NCBI GenBank assembly: GCA_036429605.1
Contig: CM071589.1
Span: forward strand, 4,340,001 to 4,404,000
Length of the DNA stretch: 64,000 bases
Direction of reading: 5' to 3'
From: Cladobotryum mycophilum
Taxonomy: Eukaryota > Ascomycota > Sordariomycetes > Hypocreales > Hypocreaceae
Part shown: positions 48,168 through 61,354 of the stretch, piece after piece
Numbering within the stretch: position 1 is the first letter of the stretch
Layout of the letters: each line of letters starts with the position of its first letter
Program-made: the position numbers and the translations under genes
Notes under the pieces: model-generated
The model's input: only the letters and a program-made list of their open reading frames with translations
The model's database searches: none
What the model was told of the DNA's origin: nothing

Positions 48168-49029
48168 CTAACAAAATATCGGCTATAGCTTTGAGCTCTT
48201 TGTAGAGTAAAAAGCGGTGTTGATGTGACATGCCCCAAAAGTTTTTTCTCGTTGTGGTTGCCTTGGTCATATATATATGTATATATGTGTGTGTATATAT
48301 ATGCCTAGGTAGATTAGACAGGGGAAGCTTTGGCGAGCAAAGTTGTTGTTTTGATGGACAAGGGAAGCAAGGTAAGGTTATCTGATACCAGGGGTTATAG
48401 ATTGGGGGTGTCAAGGTGGGGAGAAAGGTGGCAGAATAAGACAACCCAGGTGCCGGCGATGGCTTGAATTAAAAAAGACGTCAAAGAGGTTCTTTATGTT
48501 CTTCTCGAAGCAAAGCCACAACGCAAAATGGCAAAATGGCTGGCCATCAATGTCCGGTGATGCAAAAAAGGGCGACAGCCGCGAACTAATACTAAAATAC
48601 TTGCGCTCCCTTTTTGGTGGTGCCCATGGTCTGTCTCGCTCTCTAACTCACTCTCTCTCGCTTTTTTTAAGACCTCTCTCCATTCGGGGGTGCCCTGTGG
48701 ATCTGCGGTGCTCCATTTCTCCATGCCAGGCCCCCCAGCAGCAGCGAACGAGAGGAAAACAAACGGCCGGCAACGGTAGGCGACCCATTTTCCCAAGGGT
48801 GGGGGGTGGGTTATCGTCCAGGGTCCCCTTCCTGAGGGCCCATCCCTTGCCTGGCCTCTCTCTCTCTCTGGATGTATGTACGTAGGGCAGACGGTGGGTG
48901 TGTGCGTGGCAGCCTGCTTGAAATGCTTGGCCTGCAATGCTAGGGCACGGCATGGCAATCCACTGACATGGGAGACTTGGAGGTGACATGGTGCGGTGAC
49001 GCAGAGTGCACACGAGTGTGTGGTCTGAG

Positions 49030-49057
49030 TGGTGGTGGTGGTGGTGGTGGTGGTGGT
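49030..49057. repeat. GGT trinucleotide repeat
   Basis: About nine GGT units in the gene desert. Confidence 0.9.
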
Positions 49058-49590
49058 CTGTATCTTGTAACATCCTTGCCATCAGTCAAAAGCTTGAGAG
49101 CAAGATAGGGCGTCAAGGGGGTGGGCAAGGAAAGGAGTGGAGATGCATGCATGCAGGCGTGTAGGCGTGCAGACATCCATCCATCCCTCAACAAGAGAGC
49201 AGGCAGGGCAGGTAAAAGGCGAGCCTCCCAAAAGACAAGCAAGGAGTGGTAGTGGCAGTGGTGGTAGTGACAAGTAGTGAATCAAAGACATATGGGAGAG
49301 TCCAGCTATGCCAGGGACAGAAAACGAGACAGTGGGGTGCATGAAACCACAGGCTAGGTAGGATTTGTCGTCTCAAGGGGGAAGGGGGAAAACTGATATT
49401 TGCTGAAAGTATCTCTACCATCTGTGTTCCCGAAAATATGACAGGCTGGATCTCGATTAAGGGTTTCAAAGACAAGTATAGAATGATAGAAGGACATGTA
49501 GATGTAGGTACTTGCTCTCATGGATTACCATATAGTAGAATATAGTATCTCCGTGGGGGTTCCGAGTCAACTACCTTTAGCAACTTCCAC

Positions 49591-49591
<1 letters not shown>

Positions 49592-49630
<39 letters not shown>
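49592..49630. repeat. CT dinucleotide repeat
   Basis: About 19 uninterrupted CT units, the longest dinucleotide repeat in the window. Confidence 0.92.
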
Positions 49631-49631
<1 letters not shown>

Positions 49632-50293
49632 AGTAATAATTGTTTAGGCTCATGGCAGCTAAAAGCTTAGCTTTGCCTTGACTCAGAAAAGATCGGAGGA
49701 AAGGGTAATTTTGTGGAGTCTTGTCTCGTTTTCTGAGACACTGACGGGTACTGGTACACGCATGTTTGTCTGTGTGTCCAAGTGCCGAGGATTGTCTCCA
49801 ACGGATGGCATCTGTCCTTTGCATGTGGTTGGTCTGATGGGCTGATCTTCTGCTCTTCAATGGCAAAAAAAGCCTCGAGGAAGGAAAGTTCATGCAACAA
49901 AAAAGGAATTGCCTAGAATAGGAAGAAGAAGAACGTTATTGCCAGTTACGTTTTTGGGTACAATACCCGCGTTTGATGCAGCAGCAGGGTTATCGGACTT
50001 TGGGGGCTGAATCTCCAATCTCTTCTCATCTCCCCCCCTTCCCCTCTCGCATGCAGCATGTCTACTACTACTACAAGCAGCAATAGAGGGCAAAAATGCA
50101 CTGTATGCATTACCCATTGGGAGGAGAGACAAGAGAACAGACAAGGTTGCACTGCTAACGCAATTGTAGATGAACAAAAAGTCTCAATTCCCTATGACTA
50201 TGACTCTTGTCGGCATGGCTGCCGCTAAACTTGTTTAGAGGTTTAAACTCGCAGGGCTGGTCTGCCCAATGACAACAAAAGGTCCCTCCCCCT

Positions 50294-50317
50294 CAGCCCA
50301 GCCCAGCCCAGCCCAGC
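50294..50317. repeat. CAGCC pentanucleotide repeat
   Basis: About five CAGCC/CCCAG units in tandem. Confidence 0.85.
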
Positions 50318-51930
50318 AATTTTGCTTCCAGAAATGCGAGCAATACGATGGTGTGGCCCCCATTATTACCTAGAACACTCCGTCTTCTTGCAATTCTTCC
50401 CTCAAGGGACGGCGGGTGGCTAAGTGTCACGTTTTTTGTCCGTTCAGGGGGATGGGGAGGGGAGTAGGAGATGGATGAGAAGACCGATCGCATTCTAATT
50501 CATCGTGACATCGCCCGGCGCCCAGTTTCGTTCGTCCTGCTCAGTAAGTTACGTATGTGCATGCGCAAGATGCTCACGCACGCCGTGATGAAAATCGACG
50601 CCCCGATATTGATGATGATGAATGGCCATGGCTTAGAGAGAGATCCTTTTCTGACGTCTCCTCTTTTTATCGGATCTCGTTCCGGGAGATCATTGGGTGT
50701 TACCTCTCTCTCTCTCTCTCTACCTGGTCATTGGGCCCCTTGCGAATCATAACAATGTTTAATGAGTTTGATCTTTTAAAAAGTGAACACATTCTGTAAC
50801 CCCCGTACATACTTGTATACTTGTATCGTCACATTCACGCATCCTTGACCCCCTCTTTTCTCAGGGACAAAAAGGACGAACCGTTTCAGAGCCACCATAT
50901 GGTACGTGCGAGGCTCCATCCATCCATCCATCAGGTCATGTGCACGCCTCTCACATCATTGGACGCGACCAACACGAAAAGCTTGATTCGTCCCCGTCTC
51001 ATCTCCAGATTTCTCAAATGAGTGAACCTGTCCTGTAAGCCTTGTTCAGGCCCCCAGTCCAAGACGATGCGCGGCAGTGGGAGAAGTTTAAGCCTAAAGA
51101 GGGCAAATCTATGCAGGGAGATCCTTGTTCAATGGACGGAGCTTGGACTTGAGAGGGATGGACTTACAGGGTCAGCATGGTAACCCTGAACGGTCTAGGT
51201 TGGTTGGGCCAGTCTTCGTCCTACGATCAGTGCGTCATTCTGTTCCAGGTTTACAGCAAAGGATGTAATCGACACAGAGTCGAATTAAATACTGTGCACT
51301 GTCTATATTGATCTCGCAGTCTGTAGCAGCACAAAGGTTGTTGTTACATTTATATGGGTGCTGAAATCAAACAAATTATCCATATATAAACCAATTAATA
51401 TATACACCGATGGCCCGAAAAGAAATAAATGTCGTCCTAGTGCCATATCAATACTTCGTAGTTTGTTCTCCATGAAAAGCGATGTTGTTGATAATTCAGA
51501 ACTACCGAACGAGGAACCATCCATTTCCCATATTGACGTAGTATTTTCTCCTTCTAAAAAGCACATCAATGATGCATTTCACCCCCCAAAGCCACCTACA
51601 AGTATGTATGTACTGCTACTTGGAAACAGAAACGGAAAAAGAAAACCTTGGGGAGTCGGATACCTTCACAGCACGGCACTTTTGCAAGTCATAGGGGATC
51701 GATCAAAGGCAATCCTGCCTCGAGCCTCATTTCAGTCAAGAATTTGGAACCTCTGTCTGTAGCCAATGCCAATTCATTATCAAGGTATTTCAACAACAGT
51801 CTGTCTTGTCCATGTGCCTAGTGTTGATCGTGTGTTTCGGATGTCTATTAATACTACCCAACATGCAGCTGGATCCTCCCCTCTTCCAGTGATGCCATGC
51901 CCTTAATTTGCCCTATGCCACACACCAACC

Positions 51931-51972
51931 CATGTCGCCATGTGTTGCCATGTGTTGCCATGTGTTTGCCAT
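51931..51972. repeat. Short tandem repeat of TGTTGCCATG type
   Basis: Four degenerate 10-base copies of (T)GT(T)GCCATG in direct orientation within the gene desert. Confidence 0.8.
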
Positions 51973-54900
51973 CTCCACGGGCCGGGCCAAGAAAGAGGAT
52001 CAATGTAGTGTACGGAGTACTGCTAAGAATAACACAGATCCCCGCGTTTTGTTGCCAAAAGAAGCACAATTAGGGCAATTTGTATGATACTGGACACGTC
52101 GTTCGCTGGTAATTACGCCATAGAATGCTGTAGATTGATGTGCACACCCTGAGGAGTCGTGGACCTGACTCTGACTGACCCAACAAACCTGAGTTTGTTC
52201 ATCACCATCCCCTTTCTCTCGCAATGGTTCCTAAACAGGTTAAATTTCTGCAGATATTAAGCGATAGTGAGGTCATCCAGACCACTGCTATGAGACATTT
52301 CTAACATAATGGGCTCATCCTTCAGGCGCAACTGAGCGTCGACGAGTCAAAAACTGCCTTGCCAATTCAAAATGGACGTGCTGACACGCCGGAAGGTCCC
52401 GAAAAAACGTGGGATGTTTGTTCACTTACCCCGTAGGGATGATCACCGTATCATCACCTTGGCTTCAAAAAGCAAAGACCGCAGATCCCGCCTCGAAGCG
52501 GGCCCTTGACTTCGTCTAAAACTACCATCTTTGGCAACAAAAGAGCGACGTGGACACGAGGTCTCAGATGCTCAGAGGAGAGCGCTAGCCTAGACCGACA
52601 GACGTGCGGCTCAGCCTTCAATGTACGATATACGATAGAGAACGTGTCTAGGTGCCATCGCTAAAACCCACCACACCACCAACAATCCTAGGCATTTGCA
52701 CAAAGGTTCCATAGCCTAGAGTAGGCACATGTCATAGAACACCCCCTCACACCCGGTAGATGGTTGAATGGCCAATGTGAAATGTTCTTAAAATATTTCC
52801 TTTTGAAAGCCAGAATCTTGGTTACAAAGGCACGACGACGTGTACTTACTTTGCGAACCGCCACGCCGGCACGAATGGCTTAGCCGGAGCCATCGAGATG
52901 GTGCTTTCCATAAGTCACCAAGAGTGAAGCTGAATCAATAATCGATAAATACGATGGAACTTGATGCGTGCAGTTCTTCACGAGCCTAGGAATGGTCGTT
53001 CAAGATCGTGGTTGGATATGTAGAATTTCAACCGGTATGAGCCGTAGGGCTGATTGCCTCCCACTGCCGGCGAACATGTTGATACACGAGATGCCTCTTT
53101 CGACACACGAAATTCCTCTTTTGGAGTTTGGCCTGTAATTTTGTCGCAGGCTGCGAGATCGTGAAACGCTTTGGACGATCTCGAGTTAACATGTATTGAG
53201 AGGGCGTGGCGCTGTCACTGGCTTGAGGTGGCTGTTATTCTGCAGCTACCACTGACGTGCAATGGCCGCTTCAGTTTGAGTCAACGAATTCTTTGGCTAG
53301 AACAAAGTTGGTGACCGACGACACCAACGTGATGATGGAAGAACATACTGTAGAAGCCTCTCTCTCGGAATGCGGTCAACGCCGTCTACCGTCCCGGGGG
53401 CTGCTGGCCCGAATTTGGCGTGCAACCGCACCGAAGTTCCGAGCCGCGCCCATGCTTCTTTGGCTCTTCCCATTGTGGCATTTTCAAGCGAGTGAAGGAT
53501 TCCCAGGGTCGCAATGTAGTGGGCTTAATATTGAGGTCAAGCTAAAGAGGCCCCGAGATTGACTTGCGATGTAACGGCGACTCAAGCTGCTGCAAATATT
53601 CGGAAGAGCATTTGGCTCTTGCATGGAATGCGACGCAGGTTACTTCCAGACGCTCCTTTGGCTTCGATATTTCGGATGCTCTCCGTTCTCTCCCTCACTC
53701 ATTAGCCATAGTTAACGAATGAAAGCTATGCCTCCGCAAGCGGATTGGGTTAATAAAACAACCCATGTTGCGCCCTGTTTCGCAGAGGATTCTGAATAAG
53801 TCATAGTGTATTTGGAACATCCACACATGAGCATGACATTGTCTGCAGACAGTACTTGTAAATTTTGGAGGCCCTGTAATCGAGGACCCCGGCGCTGTTG
53901 GAGACACGGGGGGGACGTGGGTGTGGGATGCCATGTGGCAAAGACGGGGGTGAATGTGCTTTTTCCGCGACATAATGCCTAGTTTGGGGAAGGGAGCATC
54001 GAAGGGGATCATTTTTTTAAGGTTGAGATTGCTTGAAGGTTGGCGAGGGTAAACGATGCAACGTGTGCGCCAACGTACATGCACACGTGTTGCAGTGAAA
54101 TCGCCCGGCTCAGCTTCGTCTTGTCTCAACAGGCATCAACATGACTAGACGGTAGCACCCACCCCCCTCATCGACGTCCCGCGCTTCGACTCCTGATTTT
54201 CAGCCATAGTGCATTGTGGCTGAACGAAGACAGGCTACCCATAAGAGGATACGGACACAAACGCAAAGACAATCGCCATTGACAGGGAGGGCTGAACTGC
54301 GGAGCCCAAGTGAGACGGCGATAAGAATGTGTTGATGGCTTCTGGAATCTGACGATCAAGCCCCCAGTCACAAAGGGAAAGTCAGCCTCTTTAGGCACTT
54401 GAAGGATTGAGCAGAGGCAACGTTTTCTTCGGTATGGCCGATTGGATCATGCTTCTCTTGAGGAAAAGAGTGGCTCAATTCGAATGTGAGTATACCAAGT
54501 GGGCGATGGTTGAGGGTGAAGAATCAGGACTTGCGCCCCTTCATCATGGAGTACAGTGGATGTGATGAGGGTTGGGTGACGGGTCCTTTCAAAGCAGGTG
54601 GTCAGCATCGCTGGTTGGACCTTCTCTCTGTATTGGGTGATGAGGTGAGGGGCAGGCGTAAAGCATACTGCTAGCACTGAGCACATGGAGGGGCTTGCAT
54701 TGGATACGTACTATGGATATGTACTTGTAGGTAGGTGTACTGAGTCCTGCAGCTTGATGGTGTAGATTCATGTCAGTAGAACAACCACGGATCTTGTTGT
54801 AATGCAAATAAATTTTTGATCCAAGTAGGAATACAGCATGATATCATCTTTGTTCAGCCCTATCACCACGTTTTTTAAAGTGTTCGCGGCAGCAGGAACC

Positions 54901-55657
54901 GAACGGGAACTACGGGTACCAACAAGATCTATGGATGTAATGTCGCTTGGTAATGCTTACACACGATCTGTTTCTAAAAAGAGAGACTGAATAAGCCAGA
55001 ATGATTATTACTCGCTTCAACGACGTCGAAACAAACTTTTAGGGCGTCAAGTTTATTTCGAACACATATGTAGGTAGTTTTTACAAATACACTAGCTTTC
55101 AAGATATAATATTTTGTAGTAAGTCGAGGCTCATCAACATCTGATGCGGTGTGCAAGATGGATGCGGCGTTGTAGACGCAGGCATGGCGTCTCCTCTTGG
55201 CCATCACACCTCATCTACGCAAGCAGCCATGCACCGTGCTCATCCTTGAAAATATAGTCAACTAGATGCATTATTGCTGTGTTAATATTATAGTATGCAT
55301 ATATCTGGGCCTGATGTAAGATTCTGGACGCCGTGCAACGCACAACCACAGGAACACTTCCAAAGCCAGCCAATGTCCGCATCTATTGCGTATTCATCGG
55401 ATTTCCATACCACCAAAACCACCCGGCTTCATAGGAGGAGCAGGCATCATCTTTCCAACCCGAAAATCTCCTCCTCGGAATCAATTGGGGGTGTGTGATC
55501 AGATCCTGTTCGCTCTCGTCTCCCACCCTGGGACATCAGGTTTCATAGGGGCGTAACTCTGGAGCCGATAAAGGATTCGGTCTTGCGTGTAGGTATTTCC
55601 TAGTATACATAATATGCGTTCTTTTTTTTTTGTTGTTGTTCATCACTTTGTCCAATT

Positions 55658-56353
55658 TTACAAATTTGCCATTGCCTCCGCCTCGCGCTCAGCCCGACGC
55701 TCGACAGATCTCTTCTTGAATCTCACCTCAGCCCTCCTCCTTTCACCGCCATCAATCTTGCGACCCCGGTGATGCTCCCACATTCCTTCTGTAACTTTGA
55801 CGATGGCGCCTGCTTGCTCTGGTAGGGGCGTGGCATAAGGGCCGGCTATTGACTTGAGACCTCGTACTGTGTATCCAGTCGGCCGAGGCAATTTGGTCTC
55901 GGCATTGAGAGGCGCTTCCTCTTCTTGAGGAACGTTGACGACGTATTTCGCATCGCTCACGACCGATGCCGGTGGGGCTGCGACCTTCAGAAGCGCTTGA
56001 CCATCCTTGACATACTCAAAATCTCCGCCCGGCCCAAATGCTCCCTCTCTATATCGTCGCATCCATTGTAGCAAATACCGGCGACTTCGTGGGGGCTCAA
56101 TTCCAAGTTCCTTGAGCTCTGGTGAGGTAAGAGAGAAGAGAGAATCCCATGAGGGGAACTTGGCGGCGTGCTTGTTCAAACCCCGCCCGATCAAGGTAAG
56201 GAAGGTCTCGACATCCGGTACAAACGGTCTCGGTTTAGGAACTGATGGAGGCGGTCTCGTCTTATGGAGCCATCTTGTCTGGCTGACACCTGAAAAGCTC
56301 GTCGTGCTTGGGAGGAAAAGTCGTAAAGACGATCGTAGTCGTTCGGCCCTCAT
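55658..56353 (-). CDS. FYV4: Mitochondrial small ribosomal subunit protein mS41
   Basis: Intronless gene of 231 residues. A basic N-terminus (MRAERLRSSLRLFLPS…RWLHKTRPPP) looks like a mitochondrial presequence. It is followed by the IGR/SAM-like domain: VETFLTLIGRGLNKHAAKF (IGR at residues 55-57), then SWDSLFSLTSPELKELGI and RSRRYLLQWMRRYREG, diagnostic of the mS41 (Fyv4) family. The C-terminal half ends in a Lys/Arg/Glu-rich helix, consistent with rRNA contact. It shares a 0.5 kb divergent promoter with the IRC20-type gene. Confidence 0.92.
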   Translation of the reverse strand: MRAERLRSSLRLFLPSTTSFSGVSQTRWLHKTRPPPSVPKPRPFVPDVETFLTLIGRGLNKHAAKFPSWDSLFSLTSPELKELGIEPPRSRRYLLQWMRRYREGAFGPGGDFEYVKDGQALLKVAAPPASVVSDAKYVVNVPQEEEAPLNAETKLPRPTGYTVRGLKSIAGPYATPLPEQAGAIVKVTEGMWEHHRGRKIDGGERRRAEVRFKKRSVERRAEREAEAMANL

Positions 56354-56868
56354 GGCGATGGATGGACTCCCTAGCGCAAGGGTTAGTTCAATTGCCCCCT
56401 ACTCAGACCATGTTTGTAGCGAGAAAGCTCGTTACCTCTAATTGCTTCACCCAGAGATGTGGCGGCAAGCAACCAAGTGCCCAATTAAGTCGTCAAACGA
56501 ATATCGATTCGTCCTGCACTCGGTGCGTGGAGCACTTTCCTTCGCATCCAAATTTGTCTCGAGAATTATTATGTAAGCAAGGCGGCCAGGCTAAAAATGG
56601 GGCCTCTGTATTATGATGGAGTATTAGAAGGATCTCATTGGTTCAACTGTTATAGATAGTGGGGCTTCCGACTGGCTGGATGACCACTCCCGAGCAGGTA
56701 CCAGCAGCAGCTCAACAGTCTCGCAGCTCTCTGTTTCTCTTCTTTCATCATCTACCACTATATTCACAGCATTTACTTGATCTCCAGAAGGATAGGGTGA
56801 ATATGCCATAACGCTCAGGACCCTAAAAACTTTTAACCAAAATAATCTGTTGAATTTATTCATCCAAT
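56354..56868. other. Intergenic: divergent promoter of mS41 and the IRC20-type gene
   Basis: No gene seen; moderately AT-rich towards the plus-strand start. Confidence 0.55.
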
Positions 56869-59800
56869 ATGGCATGGGCCCCTGTTATGTCACCAGCATC
56901 TGTCATTGAAGTTGGTCTTGCTGGTATATTCCTTCATGCACCACTTCTTCCTGCATCTTATTAATTTCATCACAGATGCCTTTCCTACAACATTTATCAA
57001 CTATATTCGGTCACTTCCATCACTGGATACTTCCAACAAAGAAAACTATGATACTTTAAACTCTACTGGGCCATCATCCAAGCGCCGTAAACTGGATTCT
57101 TCGCCTGTCCCCAATGTTTGTGTTGCGAGGAGCGAGATCTTACTATCCCGCCAATCTGCAAACGGATATCAAGAGGACTTCTCCCAATGGCATCATGATA
57201 TCGGAAGTTTTTTGTATTTCAGCACCAAAAATGGGAAACTACGAATCAGTGCTCGGTCGACGTCGCCCTTGGGGAAGATTGATATCTCATTCTCGCTTCG
57301 TCCACAAGATATGAGCGGGAAAGTCAATCAAATCCTTGACATATCGCAGAATAGACGAAGACGGGATGTGCCTGGAGCGATTTGGACCTCTCTGGACCTC
57401 CGTCTTGACCAATGTGCTGGTGTTGTCTCCCTGAAGATCTCACTTGAGCTTTTCTGGAACGAAACCAGTTCTCCATACGCACATCTAAGGAACAGTAAGG
57501 AGCGCAAGATCAGTGAAGGATTGATTAGCGAGTTTTTCCCCCTCGTATCACCTATACTGATCGACACGCATGGTCGCCGATGGATTTCTACGAGGCAGCC
57601 CATGTTCCATCTAAGAACGATGAAAAGCTACAATCGATAAACATTCCTGGACTAGAAGCAACACTTTTTCCATATCAAAAGAGGTCTCTTCAATGGCTTT
57701 TGAGTCGGGAAGGCGTTGCATGGGTGTCCTCTCCGCCAGGCATTCGACCGGTACCAGACAATGAGAGGACGTTGGATTTAAATACTTTTCGTATCATCCG
57801 AGATGTAGATGGCCATGCGGTTCATTTAAGTGATGTGTTTCAAACTATTACGAAGGATACCACCGCATATCATCAATTAGGCAGAACATTCAGGGGTGGT
57901 ATTCTGGCAGAAGAAATGGGCCTAGGAAAAACCCTTGAAATTATTGGCCTCATGCTCTTGCACAAGCGTTCGAGTACGCCTTTGTCAAACTTTCCACCCG
58001 GACACGATAGTCTCGTACCTAGTGGTGCAACTTTGATCGTCACTCCACCTTCTTTGCGACATCAGTGGATATCGGAACTATCTCGTCACGCTCCAGGGAT
58101 GCGGGTGAAAGACTATACGGGCCGCAAGAGCCTTAAAGAGCAAGATGACAAGACTATCGTGAACGACTTGGCTGGCTACGATGTGGTTATAACAACTTAC
58201 AATGTACTATCCGCCGAGCTTCACTTTGCAATTGCTCCCCCAGATCGATCTAGACGACACGAAAGAGTATACCATCGAAAAAGTTCCCCTCTTGTTGAAA
58301 TCTCTTGGTGGAGGGTTTGCCTTGATGAAGCGCAGATGATTGAGAACGGCATTAGTCAGGCTGCCGCTCTGGCTCAGCGGATCCCGAGAATGAATGCTTG
58401 GGGAATTACCGGAACACCAGTCAAGGATGATGTCAAGGATTTGCGTGGTTTACTGTCATTCCTTCGCTATGAACCTTATTGCTCCCTCACTGAGATCTGG
58501 CAAGCACTTACCACTCGTCATAAACCATTATTCAAGCAGCTCTTTAACTCCATCTCACTCCGACATACAAAGGCTCAAGTACGTGATGAAATATCATTGC
58601 CTCCGCAAAAACGTTTCGTCATAAGCATGCCATTCACTGCGGTTGAGGAGCAACATTACCTAACAATATTCAAAGAAATGGCAGAAGCCTGTGATCTTAG
58701 TACAGAAGGAGCGCCTCTCATTGATGAATGGAATCCGGAAAATTATGAAGATGTTATGAGGCTATGGCTCAATCGACTCAGACAAACAACCCTCCACCCC
58801 GAAGTGGGTGTCTATGGACGCCGCGTGTTGGGCAATAATAAGGAAAAGCCCATGAGAACTGTAGAAGAAGTTCTCAACGCCATGTTGGAACAGAGTGAGA
58901 CGGCTATCAGAACCGACGAGAGGGTCTATCTCTCAAACCAGCTGTCCCTGGGTCAACTATTTGAGAACAGTCCCCGAGTTAAAGAGGCTCTTGCCATCTG
59001 GGAAAAGGTTCGAGATGAGACGAAAAATTTGGTTTCGGATGCGAAGAATAAACTACAAGAGGCGGTTCGAGAGCAGGGAGGGAACCAAAAATATCAGCGA
59101 GCCATCAACGACAACCCGGAAGCGGATGAAGCGTCCGATTCAGATACCGAGTCCGTAGGCGAGTTTGAAAGCAAAGGACAAGTAGGCGATCGTCAAAACA
59201 GGTTCCGCGATGCGCTTGAGCTGTATCACAAGGCCATTTTCTTCTGCGCGAACGCATATTTTCAAATCAGAGAATCCGAATCAATGACACAGCCGGATTC
59301 AGAAGAATATCTGGAACTGAAGAAGCTTGAAGACCAAGGATATGAAGATGCCAAGATGATCCGGCGGCAGATACTTCGCGAATCACACCAGAAAGCTACG
59401 CGGCTCATGATTCAAGTATCACAGAAAGCAAATGAGCAGTCTTTCGCAGAGGTACCAGAGCTTGTGGTTGGTGGTGAGAGGGGCATCGAGACTGGCCGAA
59501 TCATTGATAATTTAGAGACACTCTGTGGTGATCTGAACACTCAGGCCAACGTCATTGACATGTGGAGAGAACAGGCAATCCAACTTCTGTTGCAGCCCCT
59601 GATAGACGAAGAAGAAAGCATAGAGACAACGGGAGAAGAACTTGCCGACTCAACCAGGGTGCAGGATGAGTTGATGGTCTATGTCCAGGCCCTGCGAGCA
59701 GTCATTGTAGATCGCCACGAGGCGCTATCAGGACAGGCCAACGAGCTGGTTAGGCACGAAACCGAAACGTCAATGCGGTTGGCAAGAAATGGCGATGGAC

Positions 59801-61354
59801 CTGCGCCCGACAAGCTCCTCGAATTGTTTCATTTCAGAGCTGAGGCTAGACCGACGAATGCGCAGGTATCTATGCGTGGCATTATCAGCGAGTTCCGTAG
59901 TCTTAAATTGACGTTGAGTCGTGAGCCAAGAGAAGGGGAGGAGGAAAGGCCTCCAAGAGGAGTTTTGGAAGCCAAGATTGCAGGCGACATGCTAAAAAAC
60001 ACGCAACAACTGCTGAAGGAGCAGACCGAGGCTGCGGTTGCTCTTGAGTCCGAAATTGAGGGCTTCAAGCGAGTTATGAATGCTCGTTTGGAGTATTATC
60101 GTCAGCTTCAAGCCGTCTCGGATAGTGTTCTTCCGTACGAGGGACCCAAGACTGAAGTAGCCATTACGAGAGCAAAGAAAGCGGTTGATGATGTTCACCG
60201 AAGGCTTTTATCAGCCCAGGCCAAGTACCGATACCGTAAGATTGCGCCAACCCATTGCTTCGTGGTGTATGCTAACTAGTCCCAGTACTGAATCTCAAGG
60301 AGACTGGTTCTAAATCCAATGAGCCTCGAATGTGTGTTATCTGTCAGACGCCTTTTACAATTGGAGTTTTGACAGTTTGTGGGCACCAATTCTGCAAGGA
60401 ATGCATGATGATGTGGTTCAAGGCACACCGCAACTGTCCAGTCTGTAAAAAGGTTCTGAAAGCTGATAACTTGCACGATATTGTGATCAACTCTCAGGCA
60501 CTCCAGGTTCGAATTGAGGGGTCAAACCAACTAGCTGAAGAGGCAGGAGATGGCCAGCTACAGAAGCGAGAAACACAGTCGCCAAATGCAAGGATTTACA
60601 CCGAGTTTAACGCGGAGAAGCTAGAAGAGATGAAGAACATTGAGCTGGATGGCCCGTCGTTCACTACCAAGGTTGATACCCTGGTTCGACATCTTCTATG
60701 GTTACGGGAGTCGGATCCCGGGGCGAAGTCGATTGTGTTTTCACAGTAAGTATTGTCCGGCCTCTTCGTCTACCTGCTTCGCGCTGACATGGGAGTAGAT
60801 ATAAAGACTTTTTAGACATCCTCCGCAATGCTTTTGCTCGTTTCCGTATCGGATTCGCTTCCATTGATGATGCCAATGGTATCACCAAGTTCAAAGAGGA
60901 TCCAGCCATTGAATGCTTCCTCCTTCATGCCAGAGCCCACTCCAGTGGTCTGAACCTTGTGAATGCCAGCCATGTGTTCCTCTGCGAACCACTGCTGAAT
61001 ACCGCACTTGAGCTCCAGGCCATAGCACGTGTGGACAGAATTGGGCAGCAGCACGAGACAACAGTGTGGCTTTACATTGTATCCGGCACGGTGGAGGAAT
61101 CTATCTACAACTTATCCGTCCATCGACGAATGGAACACATGGGCAGGAACCTTAAAAGCAAGGCCAAGGAATCAGAACCTGAATTGCTCGATGCAAATAT
61201 TGAAGCGGCCAACACATTAGAGATGGAGCATGCGGCTCTTTCAAAGTTGATGAGCAAGGATAGATCTGCAGGGGAAATGGTTGATCGTAACGACTTGTGG
61301 GAGTGTCTGTTTGGGCATGTAGCTGGTCAAGAAGTGGAAGCTGGGGGCGTATAA
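56869..61354 (+). CDS. IRC20: SNF2-family ATPase with RING finger (IRC20/SHPRH type)
   Basis: Predicted 1443 residues from exons 56869-56923, 56976-60235, 60286-60745 and 60799-61354. After an N-terminal region come FPYQKRSLQWLL, the Walker A motif EEMGLGKT, VTPPSLRHQW, the box CLDEAQMI (DEAQ), GITGTPVKDDVKDL; then a long coiled insert; a C3HC4 RING (CVICQTPF…CGHQFCKECMMMWFKAHRNCPVC); and the second helicase lobe (SGLNLVNASHVF, ARVDRIGQQHET). Split SNF2 lobes with a RING insert define the IRC20/SHPRH class, thought to ubiquitylate at damaged or recombining DNA. The frame breaks at the C run 57538-57542 (SEFFP|PRITYTDRHAWSPMDFYEAAHVP, two frames). One extra C gives 4332 coding bases exactly. 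Exon 1 is inferred from splice signals. Confidence 0.9.

Larger units (their letters stand above)
48168..55657. other. 7.5 kb gene desert upstream of the bZIP-like gene
   Basis: I find no supported gene. The first 3 kb (48170-51000) is dense in simple repeats: TA/TG repeats at 48270-48302, GGT repeat 49030-49057, CT repeat 49592-49630, CAGCC repeat 50294-50317, CT repeat near 50704-50723. From 51000 to 55650 the composition is ordinary with only short open frames. It may hold long untranslated leader, regulatory DNA or non-coding RNA, none of which I can prove. Confidence 0.5.

Noticed and set aside
51358..51762. 134-codon frame with an IYTDG motif that recalls RNase H of retroelements
   Set aside because: Only five residues match, no reverse transcriptase or other transposon sequence nearby; judged chance.
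53257..54129. Short open frames on both strands in the gene desert
   Set aside because: No conserved motif, no splice-compatible extension, sizes expected by chance.
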